64,000 nucleotides of DNA, taken from Adhaeribacter swui (lineage in GTDB: Bacteria; Bacteroidota; Bacteroidia; Cytophagales; Hymenobacteraceae). The stretch spans positions 1,116,001 through 1,180,000 of the forward strand of contig NZ_CP055156.1 in assembly GCF_014217805.1 (NCBI RefSeq). Reading direction: 5' to 3'. A program made the translations under genes and the position numbers. The notes beneath the pieces were generated by a model, which searched no databases, was not told the origin of the DNA, and was given only the letters and a program-made list of their open reading frames with translations. Numbering within the stretch: the first letter of the stretch is position 1; the number at the start of each line of letters is the position of its first letter. This document shows positions 8,979-18,703 of the stretch, piece after piece.

Positions 8979-9407
8979 ATGATACTATTTAATAACGGCT
9001 ATTTCACCTTAGATTACGACCCTACTACCGATACCTTGTTTGTAGATTTACCTGAAATGCGAACGCAGGAGCTAAGCGAAGCAAAACACTGCTTTGATAT
9101 TATGGTGGAGCATGTAAACAACTACCACGTACATTATCTGTTGCTGGATTCCAGAAAAGCCGTAGTGCAGGTAGATAATGCGGCCTACCACCAGCTTATT
9201 TACCAGGTTTCCCAGAAACTGAAGTATACCCATTTAAAAAAGGTAGCCCGCCTGGCTAGTAGCGATTCAACCCTGGAAGGAATGGCGAATAAGGTGCAAC
9301 AACACGTTTTAAAAAGCGAGCCGGCTTCTTACCTGATTCAAAACTTTACCAGCAGAGAACAAGCCCTGGAATGGCTAACCGGCAAACCCTTCCGCTCTTT
9401 TGGCTAG
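8979..9407 (+). CDS. Hypothetical protein, STAS/SpoIIAA-like appearance (142 aa)
   Basis: 142 residues, cytoplasmic, with no signal peptide. The alternating strand/helix pattern and the core VHYLLLDSRKAVVQV followed by a helix (YHQLIYQVSQKL) and a second strand (KKVARLAS) resemble the small STAS or SpoIIAA-like proteins common in Bacteroidota. The convergent gene at 9442-9870 has the same length and a matching core (KYWLTDSRMLPYL, LQKMAIVM), so the two are probably distant paralogues. Function is unknown; proximity to a stressosome suggests, but does not show, a signalling role. The start is the first ATG after a TTTCAGGT stretch. Confidence 0.7.
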   Translation: MILFNNGYFTLDYDPTTDTLFVDLPEMRTQELSEAKHCFDIMVEHVNNYHVHYLLLDSRKAVVQVDNAAYHQLIYQVSQKLKYTHLKKVARLASSDSTLEGMANKVQQHVLKSEPASYLIQNFTSREQALEWLTGKPFRSFG

Positions 9408-9441
9408 ATAAAACGTGGCGGCTGGTAAAGCCTCAGAAGTC

Positions 9442-9870
9442 CTACTCATTTAACAGCCATAATTTGGCCGATTCCAGGTCCAGGAAAAACTCCATATTAA
9501 TTAATTTCTCCCGCTTTTGATTAGGTGATGCCTGGTCCATGATGGGGTTTATATCGGTCATCATCAACGTTTCCGGCTGCATAACAATGGCCATTTTTTG
9601 TAGTTTACCGCCTTTTAGGAGTGGCCGCATTTTAGTGTACATCCAATGCTGGTCTGTCATGTGCAGGTAAGGCAGCATGCGGGAGTCGGTGAGCCAGTAT
9701 TTAGCTTTGTGTTCTAAAGCCAGCAAAATAGCTTGCCGGTAACCGCGCCGGTAATCTTCACTGGAGGGGTGCTGCTGCCAGGTTAAGCGCAAAATCGGCC
9801 CAATGGCATCTAGTTCAATTTTAAAAATTGTATCTTCAAATAAAAGGTGGAGCTTAGAAGTATAAATCAT
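9442..9870 (-). CDS. Hypothetical protein, STAS/SpoIIAA-like appearance (142 aa)
   Basis: 142 residues with the same layout as the convergent neighbour: an N-terminal strand pair (LLFEDTIFKIELDA), a helix (DYRRGYRQAILLALE), the core strand KYWLTDSRML, a helix, a strand (KMAIVMQ) and a C-terminal amphipathic end (DLESAKLWLLNE). The C-terminal pattern (FxxxxxAxxWL) matches that of the neighbour (FTSREQALEWLTG). It is cytoplasmic with no catalytic motif. Stop codons of the two genes are about 35 bases apart and no clear terminator lies between them. Confidence 0.7.
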   Translation of the reverse strand: MIYTSKLHLLFEDTIFKIELDAIGPILRLTWQQHPSSEDYRRGYRQAILLALEHKAKYWLTDSRMLPYLHMTDQHWMYTKMRPLLKGGKLQKMAIVMQPETLMMTDINPIMDQASPNQKREKLINMEFFLDLESAKLWLLNE

Positions 9871-10421
9871 AAAACTAAATTTATTAGGGTTTTGCTTCTA
9901 AATAGCTTAGTAGTAAGTTAACCAAAATTAATAATAGCAAACAAATTATATTAGATAAATTAAATATTATCTTCTTTTACTACTGCTCCAAAACTAATAC
10001 CTTTAGTTTTTACCACTATAAAACGTAGGTAATGGTCAGGGTGGGTTAAAATGGAGCAAAGAACCAATAGCACCGGAACTGCCCTTTTCCAGATCAATTC
10101 TGCCGAGGATTCCTGCACTACCATTAAAATAGCAGCAACGAACTTGGGTTGAATAAGCTAGTTTATCTGCTTGTAAGTTAAGGCAGCATTTCTGTTGCCT
10201 CCAACCAGCCTAACCCAAAGCAACTTTGCCCCGGAAACTTCCGCAGAAAAATGGCACGTTATTGAATTTTTAAATTTTTAAAATAATGGTAACAATTTAC
10301 CTGCTAATGGTATGTAACAAAAGGCAATAGCTACACAGCTCAGGAGCCCTCCTAATGCTATTAATCTGTGCCGCGTTTGTTTAAAATTAGCCTTCCCCTT
10401 ATTTAATAATTAATACATACT
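9871..10421. other. Long intergenic region upstream of the giant repeat protein
   Basis: 550 bases without a convincing gene. A 33-codon ORF at 10051-10152 begins MEQRTNSTGTALF; it has no recognised family and could be spurious or a remnant. An A/T palindromic run (AATTTTTAAATTTTTAAAA) lies near 10265. The promoter of the plus-strand gene at 10422 should be in the last 100 bases. Confidence 0.4.
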
Positions 10422-13400
10422 ATGAAAGCACCTTTATCTATCTTTTACCTGGTTCAACAAAACCGGGTATTCCCCCGCTGGCGCCACCTCGTAAGCGCTA
10501 TCCTGTTGCTCCTCCTCGGTTTACCAATGGTAACTTTTGCTCAGAATAAAATTTGGGATAAAACTTTCGGCACTAAAAACCAAGATGTAATCACATCCTG
10601 GCAACAAACCCAAGATGGCGGCTTTATTTTAGGCGGCTATACTGATCTGGGCATTAAAGGCGATCCGGCAGATCCTGACAGAAGATTTTTAAATTATTGG
10701 GTAATTAAATTAAAAGCGGATGGTACCAAAGAATGGGATAAAACCTACGGTGGCAGACAACAAGATGAGTTGGCCGTGGTACAGCAGACGCAGGATGGCG
10801 GCTATATTCTGGGAGGCACTTCCAGTTCCATTAAAAGCGGCGATAAAAGCCAGGATAGTCGGGGTAACGAAGATTACTGGATCGTGAAGCTGGATGCAAA
10901 CGGCAACAAAGTTTGGGATAAAACCTATGGTGGTAGTAACTATGATTACCTAACCGCACTTCAACAAACTCAGGATGGTGGATACCTGGTGGGTGGCAGT
11001 TCCGAGTCGAGCAACACGGGCGATAAAACCGAAAAAATTAAAACGGAGGGCCTGGATGATTATTGGGTCCTGAAACTAAGAGCTGATGGCACGAAAGAAT
11101 GGGACAGAACCATTGGGGGTAATAGTACCGATGAATTGATAGCGCTAGCGCAAACCCAGGATGGTGGCTATATATTGGGCGGATCTTCTGGCTCAGAAAA
11201 GGGCTTCGACAAAAGTGAAAACGGAAGAGGCGACCAGGATTACTGGTTGGTAAAACTTAAAGCAGACGGTAGCAAACTCTGGGATAAAACCTTTGGCGGC
11301 GATCAGGCGGATTATTTAGCGTCTTTCCGGCAAACCCAGGACGGCGGCTATATCCTGGCCGGATCTTCCGGCTCCGGCATTTCCGGTGATAAATCCGAAG
11401 CTAGCAAAGGCGGAAAAAACAATCCGAATGGCTTTGGCCTTACTGATGATTATTGGGTAGTAAAGCTCCGGGCAAATGGCACAAAAGTGTGGGATAAAAC
11501 TATTGGCGGCAATGGCGATGACCGTTTAACTTCGGTGCAACAGACACAAGATGGTGGGTATTTATTAGGAGGCTGGTCATTAACCGATTTAAACGGCGAC
11601 AAAACCGAAATTTTAAAAAAAATCTTTACGCCCGATTATTGGATTGTAAAACTACAGGCCGACGGGCAAAAAGCCTGGGATAGAAGCATTGGCGGAGAAG
11701 CTGAAGATTACCTTCAGTCGGTGAAGCAGATTTCTGATGGTTCCTACGTTTTGGCGGGTAACTCTAATTCTGGCATTAGCGGCGATAAGTCCCAAGCCAA
11801 TTTAGGCGCTTCCGACTTCTGGCTAGTCAAGCTGGAAAATACCATCCGTCAAAACCAAAGCATTTTCTTTACATCGTCCATCTTACTAAACCGGGCACTA
11901 GGCGACGCTCCTTTTGCGTTGGAGGCAACGGCTAGTTCGGGGTTACCTGTTTCATACCGCGTTATTTCGGGCCCGGCTACCATCAGCGGCAATACCATCA
12001 AACTTACGGGCGTTGGTTCGGTGCACATTCAAGCTTATCAGCCCGGTAATGCCACGTATAACGCTACCGTTATAGATCGCCGGTTTACCGTAGAAGAAAA
12101 GAAGGTAGTGCAGAAAAAATGGGATAGGACTTACGGCGGAAGTAACCGGGATATCCTTACCAGCCTTATTCCCACTCCGGATGGCGGCTACATAGCCGGT
12201 GGGTATTCCCGTTCCGGAAAAACCGGCGATAAAAGCAATGCCAGTAAAGGCGCCACGGACTATTGGCTGGTTAAACTAAATAGTCAGGGAACCAAAGTGT
12301 GGGATAAAGCCTACGGGGGCAATGCCGCCGATAGTTTAACTGCCCTAATCGCCACGCCAGACGGAGGGTATTTGTTGGGTGGCTATTCTGTTTCGGGTAG
12401 TTCCGGTGATAAAAGCCAGGGCACTAAAGGCAGCAGCGATTATTGGGTGGTAAAAACCGATGCCGACGGTACCAAAATCTGGGACCGCACCTTTGGCGGC
12501 AACTCCGTAGATAAACTTACGGCCCTGGCAGTTGCTCCGGATGGGGGCTATTTACTGGCAGGGTCTTCTGCTTCCATTAAATCCGGCGATAAAAGTCAGT
12601 TTAGCCAAGGCAGCAGCGATTACTGGATTGTAAAAATAGATACCAACGGCAAAAAACTCTGGGACCGGACATATGGAGGAAATGCCTCGGACCGGCTCGC
12701 GGCTTTGGTGGTAGCACCAGAGGGCGGGTATTTGCTTGGGGGAACTTCTGCCTCGGGTAAATCCGGCGATAAAAGTGAAGTTAGCCGGGGTTTTGAAGAT
12801 TATTGGATCGTGCGTTTAAATGCAGACGGCAGCAAACAGTGGGATAAAACCTACGGCGGGCTAAAAGAGCGCCATTCCTCCTTTGAAAATTGCGATTGGG
12901 AAGGTGACCTGGAAAATTGCTTTATCGAGGTAGGAAGCTCCACGTTAACTTCATTAATTACCACCGCAGATGGGGGCTACTTGCTGGGGGGTTATTCTAA
13001 TGCGGAACAAGGAGCAGAAAAATCTGATGCGAACCAGGGCACCAATGAGAACAATGCGTATTACCACGATTATTGGGTGGTAAAAATTAACGATAAAGGA
13101 GTTAAAGCTTGGGATAAAACATATGGCGGCCTTATCTACTCAGATAGAGATAACGGCGGCAGTTATCTGGCCTCTATAACTACTACCCCAGATGGCAATT
13201 ACATTCTGGCTGGCACTTCCAACTCCGAAAAAGGAAAAGATAAAACAGAAAGTAGCCGGGTGGGCGAACCTTACCCTTATCCGGTAGATGAAGAAAACGG
13301 AATCATTACGGCCATCAACCCAAGCCGCAACGATTATTGGGTACTTAAGATTAACACGGAAGGAACTAAAAAATGGGATAGAACCCTGGGTAGCCGGGAT

Positions 13401-15158
13401 TATGATACGCTTCAAGTAGTGGTGCCCACGCCCGATGGCGGTTTCTTGCTGGGCGGCTCTTCTGTAGCTGGTATTGGCGGCGATAAAACGGCCGCCGCCC
13501 GGGATACTACCAACCCATTCTCGCAGGACCAAGGCGATTTCTGGCTCGTGAAAATAGCAGACGAATCCGTGCCGCTGGCCAAGCAATGGAACATGCGCTA
13601 CGGCGGCATGGACACGGATAATTTTACGTCCGTAATTAAAACCAGTGATGGCGGGTACTTAAGTGGCGGTTACACCAACTCGGCTGTTAGCGGTGATAAA
13701 ACCCAAGGTAGCCAGGGCAAGAACGATTACTGGATTGTTAAATCCGATAAAAACGGCTATAAACTCTGGGACAAACGCTTTGGCGGCAACGACCAGGATT
13801 ACCTGAACCGGGTGATTCAAACGGCTGATGGTGGTTATCTTTTAGCGGGGTCTTCTTTCTCGGGTAAAAGTGGCGACAAATCAGAAGGCAGTAAAGGCAA
13901 CCGCGATTTTTGGGTAATAAAAACCGATGCCCTGGGCAACAAGCAATGGGATAAAACCTATGGCGGCACGGGCGAAGACGAGTTAGAAAAAGTAGTTCAA
14001 TTGGCTAGCGGCGAATATGTGCTGGGCGGTTACAGCAGCTCGCCGGTGAGCGGCGATAAAACCCAGTCCAGCCAAGGGGGTACCGATTTCTGGTTAGTGA
14101 AAATCAGCGCTACTGGCATTAAAATCTGGGATAAGCGGTACGGTGGCACGGCCAACGAAGATTTAGGCAGCTTTACCGAAACCAGCGACGGCGGCTTTTT
14201 CCTGGGTGGCAGCACAGTATCGGGCAAAGGCGGCGATAAAACCCAATCTAGCCGCGGCGCCAGCGATTTCTGGGCCGTAAAAACCGATAAAGACGGCAAT
14301 CTGGTTTGGGAAAAAACCTTTGGCGGCGATGGCCAGGACGGAGCCTTTTCGGTGCGCCAAATTCCGGATGGAAACTTTTACCTAGCTGGCAGTACCAGTT
14401 CCAAAGCTAGCGGCGAAGTAAGCCAAACCAGCCGGGGCGAGCTGGATTATTGGCTAATTAAACTAGATAAACAGGGCACGAAACTGTGGGATAAGCGTTT
14501 TGGCGGCAGTAAAAATGATGTACTACGCGCCAGCACCTACACCAACCAAGGGCATTATATTTTAGCTGGTACCTCTTACTCCAACACCGGCGGCGATAAA
14601 ACCCAGGACAGCCAGGGCGCGGGCGATTACTGGGTAGTAGAAGTAGATGAAAACGGCAACAAAGTGCAGGACCAACGCTATGGCGGCAACGGCGAAGACG
14701 AATTGCGCACAATAACGCCAACCAAAGACGGCGGCTTGCTGTTGGGCGGCCGGTCCAATTCCGGCGTTAGCGGCGACCGTACCCAGCCCAGCCAAGGCAG
14801 CACCGATTACTGGCTGGTGAAAGTTGCGCCTGCAAACGCTGCCCAGGTAGCAGCCCAAGCCGCTCCATTAGGACCAGAAGAACCATTCCCCGCAGAACTA
14901 ACACATTTAGCAGCTTATCCTAACCCGTTCCAGGAACGCGTAACGGTGCGCTTTTCCTTGCTCCAAACGCAAGCGGCTACCCTCCGGATACTCGATAACC
15001 AAGGACAACCCGTAGCTACCTTGTTCCAGGGAGAAGCTCAAGCCAATAAAAAGTACGAAGTAGAATGGCAAGCCGGTAAACAAGAAAATGGCTTGTATCT
15101 GCTGCAACTGCAAACCTCGTCGGGGCAAAACACCCAGAAACTTATCCTGGCAAAGTAA
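10422..15158 (+). CDS. Giant secreted beta-propeller-like repeat protein with T9SS sorting domain (1578 aa)
   Basis: The signal peptide (hydrophobic LVSAILLLLLGLPM) ends at TFAQ. The body is 21 repeats of about 60 residues with the pattern WDKTYGG-x3-D-x-L, then TxDGGYxLGG, then SGDKS, then DYWxVKL. Repeats 1-7 occupy about residues 43-488. An immunoglobulin-like linker (about 490-566, with GLPVSYRVISGPATISG) follows, then repeats 8-14 (about 566-1055) and 15-21 (about 1060-1478). The junction before repeat 15 breaks the pattern (ADESVPLAKQW), so the protein reads as three sets of seven, which suggests three seven-bladed propellers. Repeats 12-14 carry long loop insertions. The C-terminus (AAYPNPFQERV to KLILAK) is a T9SS sorting domain. 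The role is probably surface-exposed binding or adhesion; I see no enzyme motif. Confidence 0.92.
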   Translation: MKAPLSIFYLVQQNRVFPRWRHLVSAILLLLLGLPMVTFAQNKIWDKTFGTKNQDVITSWQQTQDGGFILGGYTDLGIKGDPADPDRRFLNYWVIKLKADGTKEWDKTYGGRQQDELAVVQQTQDGGYILGGTSSSIKSGDKSQDSRGNEDYWIVKLDANGNKVWDKTYGGSNYDYLTALQQTQDGGYLVGGSSESSNTGDKTEKIKTEGLDDYWVLKLRADGTKEWDRTIGGNSTDELIALAQTQDGGYILGGSSGSEKGFDKSENGRGDQDYWLVKLKADGSKLWDKTFGGDQADYLASFRQTQDGGYILAGSSGSGISGDKSEASKGGKNNPNGFGLTDDYWVVKLRANGTKVWDKTIGGNGDDRLTSVQQTQDGGYLLGGWSLTDLNGDKTEILKKIFTPDYWIVKLQADGQKAWDRSIGGEAEDYLQSVKQISDGSYVLAGNSNSGISGDKSQANLGASDFWLVKLENTIRQNQSIFFTSSILLNRALGDAPFALEATASSGLPVSYRVISGPATISGNTIKLTGVGSVHIQAYQPGNATYNATVIDRRFTVEEKKVVQKKWDRTYGGSNRDILTSLIPTPDGGYIAGGYSRSGKTGDKSNASKGATDYWLVKLNSQGTKVWDKAYGGNAADSLTALIATPDGGYLLGGYSVSGSSGDKSQGTKGSSDYWVVKTDADGTKIWDRTFGGNSVDKLTALAVAPDGGYLLAGSSASIKSGDKSQFSQGSSDYWIVKIDTNGKKLWDRTYGGNASDRLAALVVAPEGGYLLGGTSASGKSGDKSEVSRGFEDYWIVRLNADGSKQWDKTYGGLKERHSSFENCDWEGDLENCFIEVGSSTLTSLITTADGGYLLGGYSNAEQGAEKSDANQGTNENNAYYHDYWVVKINDKGVKAWDKTYGGLIYSDRDNGGSYLASITTTPDGNYILAGTSNSEKGKDKTESSRVGEPYPYPVDEENGIITAINPSRNDYWVLKINTEGTKKWDRTLGSRDYDTLQVVVPTPDGGFLLGGSSVAGIGGDKTAAARDTTNPFSQDQGDFWLVKIADESVPLAKQWNMRYGGMDTDNFTSVIKTSDGGYLSGGYTNSAVSGDKTQGSQGKNDYWIVKSDKNGYKLWDKRFGGNDQDYLNRVIQTADGGYLLAGSSFSGKSGDKSEGSKGNRDFWVIKTDALGNKQWDKTYGGTGEDELEKVVQLASGEYVLGGYSSSPVSGDKTQSSQGGTDFWLVKISATGIKIWDKRYGGTANEDLGSFTETSDGGFFLGGSTVSGKGGDKTQSSRGASDFWAVKTDKDGNLVWEKTFGGDGQDGAFSVRQIPDGNFYLAGSTSSKASGEVSQTSRGELDYWLIKLDKQGTKLWDKRFGGSKNDVLRASTYTNQGHYILAGTSYSNTGGDKTQDSQGAGDYWVVEVDENGNKVQDQRYGGNGEDELRTITPTKDGGLLLGGRSNSGVSGDRTQPSQGSTDYWLVKVAPANAAQVAAQAAPLGPEEPFPAELTHLAAYPNPFQERVTVRFSLLQTQAATLRILDNQGQPVATLFQGEAQANKKYEVEWQAGKQENGLYLLQLQTSSGQNTQKLILAK

Positions 15159-15181
15159 AATTTTTAAAATTTTTAACTTCT

Positions 15182-15222
15182 GAAAGCCGGCCGGAGACCT
15201 CTCCCCGGCTTTCGTGTTTTTT
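15182..15222 (+). terminator. Intrinsic terminator of the giant repeat-protein gene
   Basis: Nine-bp perfect stem GAAAGCCGG / CCGGCTTTC with a 14-base loop, followed by GTGTTTTTT, 24 bases after the stop codon. Confidence 0.85.
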
Positions 15223-15552
15223 ATGGAGCTAAGTAAGAATTTTTAATCACATGGTACATAGCGGAGTATAGCAAGCCTCAAGTGTTAGAAACACAATATT
15301 CTTTTGATTTGCTTTTACGAGAAGTTTGTTTACTCCAAAGGCTAATTTCTCTTATATAAGCTAAAAGGAGTTTATTTAACAAAAGGAAAACGGTACTTTT
15401 AGCAGTCTAAATTATTGTTCATTAATTACCGGATGAAAAAAGCCCTAATGAAAGAATATGAAGCAATATGATAATCTGAGTTACTAGTAAGAATTGCATC
15501 ATATTGCCAAAATAGTAAAAGTTACTGTCCAAGATTTACTGGAAGAAGATTA
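15223..15552. other. Promoter region of the type I restriction island
   Basis: AT-rich spacer ahead of hsdR. Its last 60 bases carry a short C-terminal coding remnant (see 15491-15553). Otherwise I see no repeat or hairpin. Confidence 0.45.
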
Positions 15553-15553
15553 A
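15491..15553 (+). pseudogene. Possible C-terminal remnant of an XRE-type regulator
   Basis: A 20-codon frame with no start codon, preceded by a stop, reads ELHHIAKIVKVTVQDLLEED and ends in a TAA that overlaps the hsdR ATG (TAATG). The pattern IAKxxxVTVxDLLEE is the usual end of small XRE/HTH-3 regulators in Bacteroidota, where helix 4 is followed by a short acidic tail. I cannot find the HTH part upstream in any frame, so this looks like the surviving end of a lost or frameshifted controller gene that once was translationally coupled to hsdR. Confidence 0.3.
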
Positions 15554-18552
15554 TGACTACAGAAAAACAAATTGAAGAAAATCTAATCAAGCAACTTACC
15601 GAACTTAAGTACATTCATCGGAAAGATATTGTTGATAGGAAAACACTTGAACAGAACTTCAAAACTAAGTTTGAGGCACTTAACCGGATTAAACTGACTG
15701 AAAGTGAATTTCTACGCTTACGGGAAGAAATTATTAATCCGGATGTTTTTGCAGCTTCTAAATTATTACGGGAAAGACAGTACTTTCAACGGGAAGACGG
15801 CACCCCACTTCATTATACCTTAGTTAACATTAAAGATTGGTGCAAAAACGAGTATGAAGTTGTTAGTCAGTTGCGCATCAATACCGAAAACAGCCACCAA
15901 CGCTATGATGTGATCCTGCTGATAAACGGTTTGCCTGTCGTACAAATCGAATTGAAAAAGCTGGACATTTCGCACCGGAAGGCCATGCAGCAAATTGTAG
16001 ACTACAGAAATGACCCAGGCAATGGCTATACCAATTCGTTGCTGTGTTTTATGCAGTTATTTATTGTAAGTAACGGTTCCAGAACGCTCTATTTTGCTAA
16101 TAATAAAAATCAGCATTTTAATTTTAATGCCGACGAGCAATTTTTACCAGTATATGAATTTGCTGACAGAGATAATAAGAAAATCAACGATTTGCATGAG
16201 TTTGCTGAAAAGTTTCTGACCAAGTGCACGCTGGGCGAAATGATTAGCAAGTATATGGTTTTGGTAGAAAGCGAACAGAAGCTGTTGGTGATGCGGCCCT
16301 ACCAGATTTATGCGGTAAAAGCTATTGTTGATTGCATTCATCAAAACCGGGGCAACGGCTATATCTGGCACACGACGGGTAGCGGTAAAACCTTGACTTC
16401 TTTTAAAGCATCTACCCTGTTAAAAGAAAATCAGGATATAGAGAAATGCCTTTTCGTGGTAGACCGGAAAGATCTGGACCGGCAAACCCGCGAAGAATTT
16501 AATAAATTTCAGGAAGGCAGTGTAGAAGAAAACACCAATACCGAAACGTTGGTAAGGCGTTTACTTTCTACGGATTATGCCGACAAGGTAATTGTTACTA
16601 CTATTCAAAAATTAGGATTAGCCCTGGATGGCACCAATAAGAAAAACTATAAAGAACGCTTAAAACCGTTGAGTAATAAGCGAATAGTATTCATTTTTGA
16701 TGAGTGCCACCGTTCGCAGTTCGGAGAAAATCATAAAGCAATTAAAGAGTTTTTCCCGCAGGCACAGTTGTTTGGTTTTACAGGTACGCCCATATTTGAC
16801 GAAAACGCGACGCAAAAAATCAGAGAAGACCAATATGAAACGTATAAGACTACAGAATCGATTTTTGAAAAGGAATTACATGCCTACACCATTACCAATG
16901 CCATAGAAGACAAAAATGTACTGCGTTTTCATATAGATTATTTTAAAGGCAAAGGCACCCAGACCCCTAAGCCAGGAGAGCCAATTGCCCAACAGGCAGT
17001 AGTAGAAGCCATTCTGGATAAGCACAATGCCGCTACCAATTCCAGGCGGTTTAATGCTATACTGGCAACAGCTTCCATCAACAATGCTATTGAATATTAC
17101 CAGCTTTTTAAAGAGACCCAAAAGAAGAAGGCCGCCAATGAAGATTATGTACCCCTAAATATTGTTTGCGTGTTTTCTCCGCCGGCGCAGTTAATTGCAA
17201 AAAATGGCGACCAGCAAAGTCAGAAAAACGCAGCCGATGTAAAGCAATTACAAGAAGATTTACAACAGGAAAAAGAAGATAATCAAACTAATCCGGAAGA
17301 AAAGAAAAAAGCTTTAACGGAAATTATTACTGACTACAATTTGCAATTTGGTACCAACCACAACATCAACGAATTTGATTTGTATTACCAGGATGTGCAA
17401 ACGCGCATTAAAAACCAGAAATACAGCAATAAAGATTACCCGCACAAGAACAAAATAGATGTTACCATAGTGGTGGATATGCTATTGACTGGTTTTGACT
17501 CTAAGTACCTCAATACCTTGTACGTAGACAAAAACCTGAAATATCACGGCTTGATACAAGCCTTTTCCCGTACCAACCGGGTGCTGAACGATACCAAACC
17601 ATACGGTAATATTTTAGATTTTCGCTCGCAACAAGAAGCGGTAAACCAAGCTATCGGGCTCTTTTCCGGTAAAGATAAAGGAGAAGCGAAAGAAATTTGG
17701 CTGGTGGATCCGGCTCCGGTGGTTATTGCGGAATACCAGAAAGCGGTAGCCGCTTTAGGCGAATTTATGCAACAACACAATTTAGTAAACGAACCGCAGG
17801 AAGTGTACAACCTGAAAGGCGATGCGGCCCGCATTACTTTCGTAAAAAACTTTAAGGAAGTACAACGCCTCAAAACCCAATTAGACCAATACACCGACCT
17901 GAACGAAACCCAACGAGCCAAAATTGAAACCATTTTGCCTAAAGAAAAGCTGCAGGCGTTCAGAAGTTCTTACCTGGAAACCGCCAAGCAGTTACGAGAA
18001 ATCCAGCAAAAAGAAGGCGACCAGGCACCACCTGACATTCAACAACTGGATTTTGAATTGGTACTTTTTGCTTCGGCAGTGATTGATTACGACTACATTA
18101 TGGCTTTAATTGCCGACAGCACGCAGCAGAAACCGGCCAAACAAAAAATGACCAAGGCTCAGGTAATTAACTTGCTGAGTTCTAATTCTAACCTGATGGA
18201 TGAGCAGGAAGATTTAACCGATTACATTAACAGCTTGGACTGGAACAGCGGGCAAGATGTAAATACTTTACGGCGAGGCTATGACACTTTTAAAACCGAG
18301 AAAAACGAAAAAGAATTAACGGCTATTGCCCACCAACACGGCTTGCAAACTGCCGACTTGAAAGTTTTTGTAGATGGCATTATGAGCCGGATGATTTTTG
18401 ACGGCGAAAAGCTCACCGACCTGTTGGAGCCGCTGGAACTAAGCTGGAAAGAACGCCGGGTAAAAGAGTTGGCCTTAATGGAAGACTTAGTACCCCATTT
18501 AAAAAAAATAGCTCAAGGACGCGAAATATCTGGGTTAGCCGCTTATGAGTAA
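15553..18552 (+). CDS. hsdR: Type I restriction enzyme R subunit
   Basis: 999 residues, the usual length for HsdR. The N-terminal nuclease domain has the PD-(D/E)xK residues D119 (QRYDVILL) and E133-x-K135 (QIELKK). The helicase/translocase motor follows: Walker A TTGSGKT (276-280), motif II DECH (383-386), motif III TGTP (410-413) and motif VI QAFSRTNRV. The C-terminal part is the helical domain that binds the methylase core. The enzyme cleaves DNA lacking the host methylation pattern after ATP-driven translocation. It is the first gene of the island, separated from hsdS and hsdM by two accessory nuclease-family genes, which is not the common order. The ATG overlaps the TAA of a short upstream frame. 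Confidence 0.95.
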   Translation: MTTEKQIEENLIKQLTELKYIHRKDIVDRKTLEQNFKTKFEALNRIKLTESEFLRLREEIINPDVFAASKLLRERQYFQREDGTPLHYTLVNIKDWCKNEYEVVSQLRINTENSHQRYDVILLINGLPVVQIELKKLDISHRKAMQQIVDYRNDPGNGYTNSLLCFMQLFIVSNGSRTLYFANNKNQHFNFNADEQFLPVYEFADRDNKKINDLHEFAEKFLTKCTLGEMISKYMVLVESEQKLLVMRPYQIYAVKAIVDCIHQNRGNGYIWHTTGSGKTLTSFKASTLLKENQDIEKCLFVVDRKDLDRQTREEFNKFQEGSVEENTNTETLVRRLLSTDYADKVIVTTIQKLGLALDGTNKKNYKERLKPLSNKRIVFIFDECHRSQFGENHKAIKEFFPQAQLFGFTGTPIFDENATQKIREDQYETYKTTESIFEKELHAYTITNAIEDKNVLRFHIDYFKGKGTQTPKPGEPIAQQAVVEAILDKHNAATNSRRFNAILATASINNAIEYYQLFKETQKKKAANEDYVPLNIVCVFSPPAQLIAKNGDQQSQKNAADVKQLQEDLQQEKEDNQTNPEEKKKALTEIITDYNLQFGTNHNINEFDLYYQDVQTRIKNQKYSNKDYPHKNKIDVTIVVDMLLTGFDSKYLNTLYVDKNLKYHGLIQAFSRTNRVLNDTKPYGNILDFRSQQEAVNQAIGLFSGKDKGEAKEIWLVDPAPVVIAEYQKAVAALGEFMQQHNLVNEPQEVYNLKGDAARITFVKNFKEVQRLKTQLDQYTDLNETQRAKIETILPKEKLQAFRSSYLETAKQLREIQQKEGDQAPPDIQQLDFELVLFASAVIDYDYIMALIADSTQQKPAKQKMTKAQVINLLSSNSNLMDEQEDLTDYINSLDWNSGQDVNTLRRGYDTFKTEKNEKELTAIAHQHGLQTADLKVFVDGIMSRMIFDGEKLTDLLEPLELSWKERRVKELALMEDLVPHLKKIAQGREISGLAAYE

Positions 18553-18554
18553 GG

Positions 18555-18703
18555 TTGTCAGAATCAGGATTTACAAGATGAAGGGATAAACAGGATTTTA
18601 TATTGAAATAATTTTAGCACCTGATGAAACCGAAACTTAAGATGAAGCAAAAACCAAATAACATCAATAAATTTTTAAATCCTGCAAATCCTGATTCTGA
18701 CAA
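18555..18703. repeat. Inverted-repeat intergenic element, copy 1
   Basis: Begins just after the hsdR stop with TTGTCAGAATCAGGATTT (18555-18572) and ends exactly before the ATG of the next gene with the perfect reverse complement (18686-18703). Less perfect pairing continues inward. The interior (AAACAGGATTTTATATTG, and TTTAAATCCTGCAAATCCTG on the right) is similar to the element at 19082-19218. It looks like a mobile REP/MITE-type element and would fold into a long RNA hairpin that includes the region before the next start codon. Confidence 0.75.

Noticed and set aside
10051-10152. 33-codon ORF upstream of the repeat protein
   Set aside because: Too short and unrecognised to call as a gene; kept only as a note in the intergenic entry.
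10542-14830. Regular DNA repeats considered as a CRISPR array or tandem satellite
   Set aside because: The repeats are 180 bases long, diverged, and stay in one reading frame as protein repeats; no spacers.
13140-14858. Several minus-strand open frames opposite the repeat protein
   Set aside because: They are antisense shadows caused by the repetitive codon pattern of the real gene, with no protein-like features.
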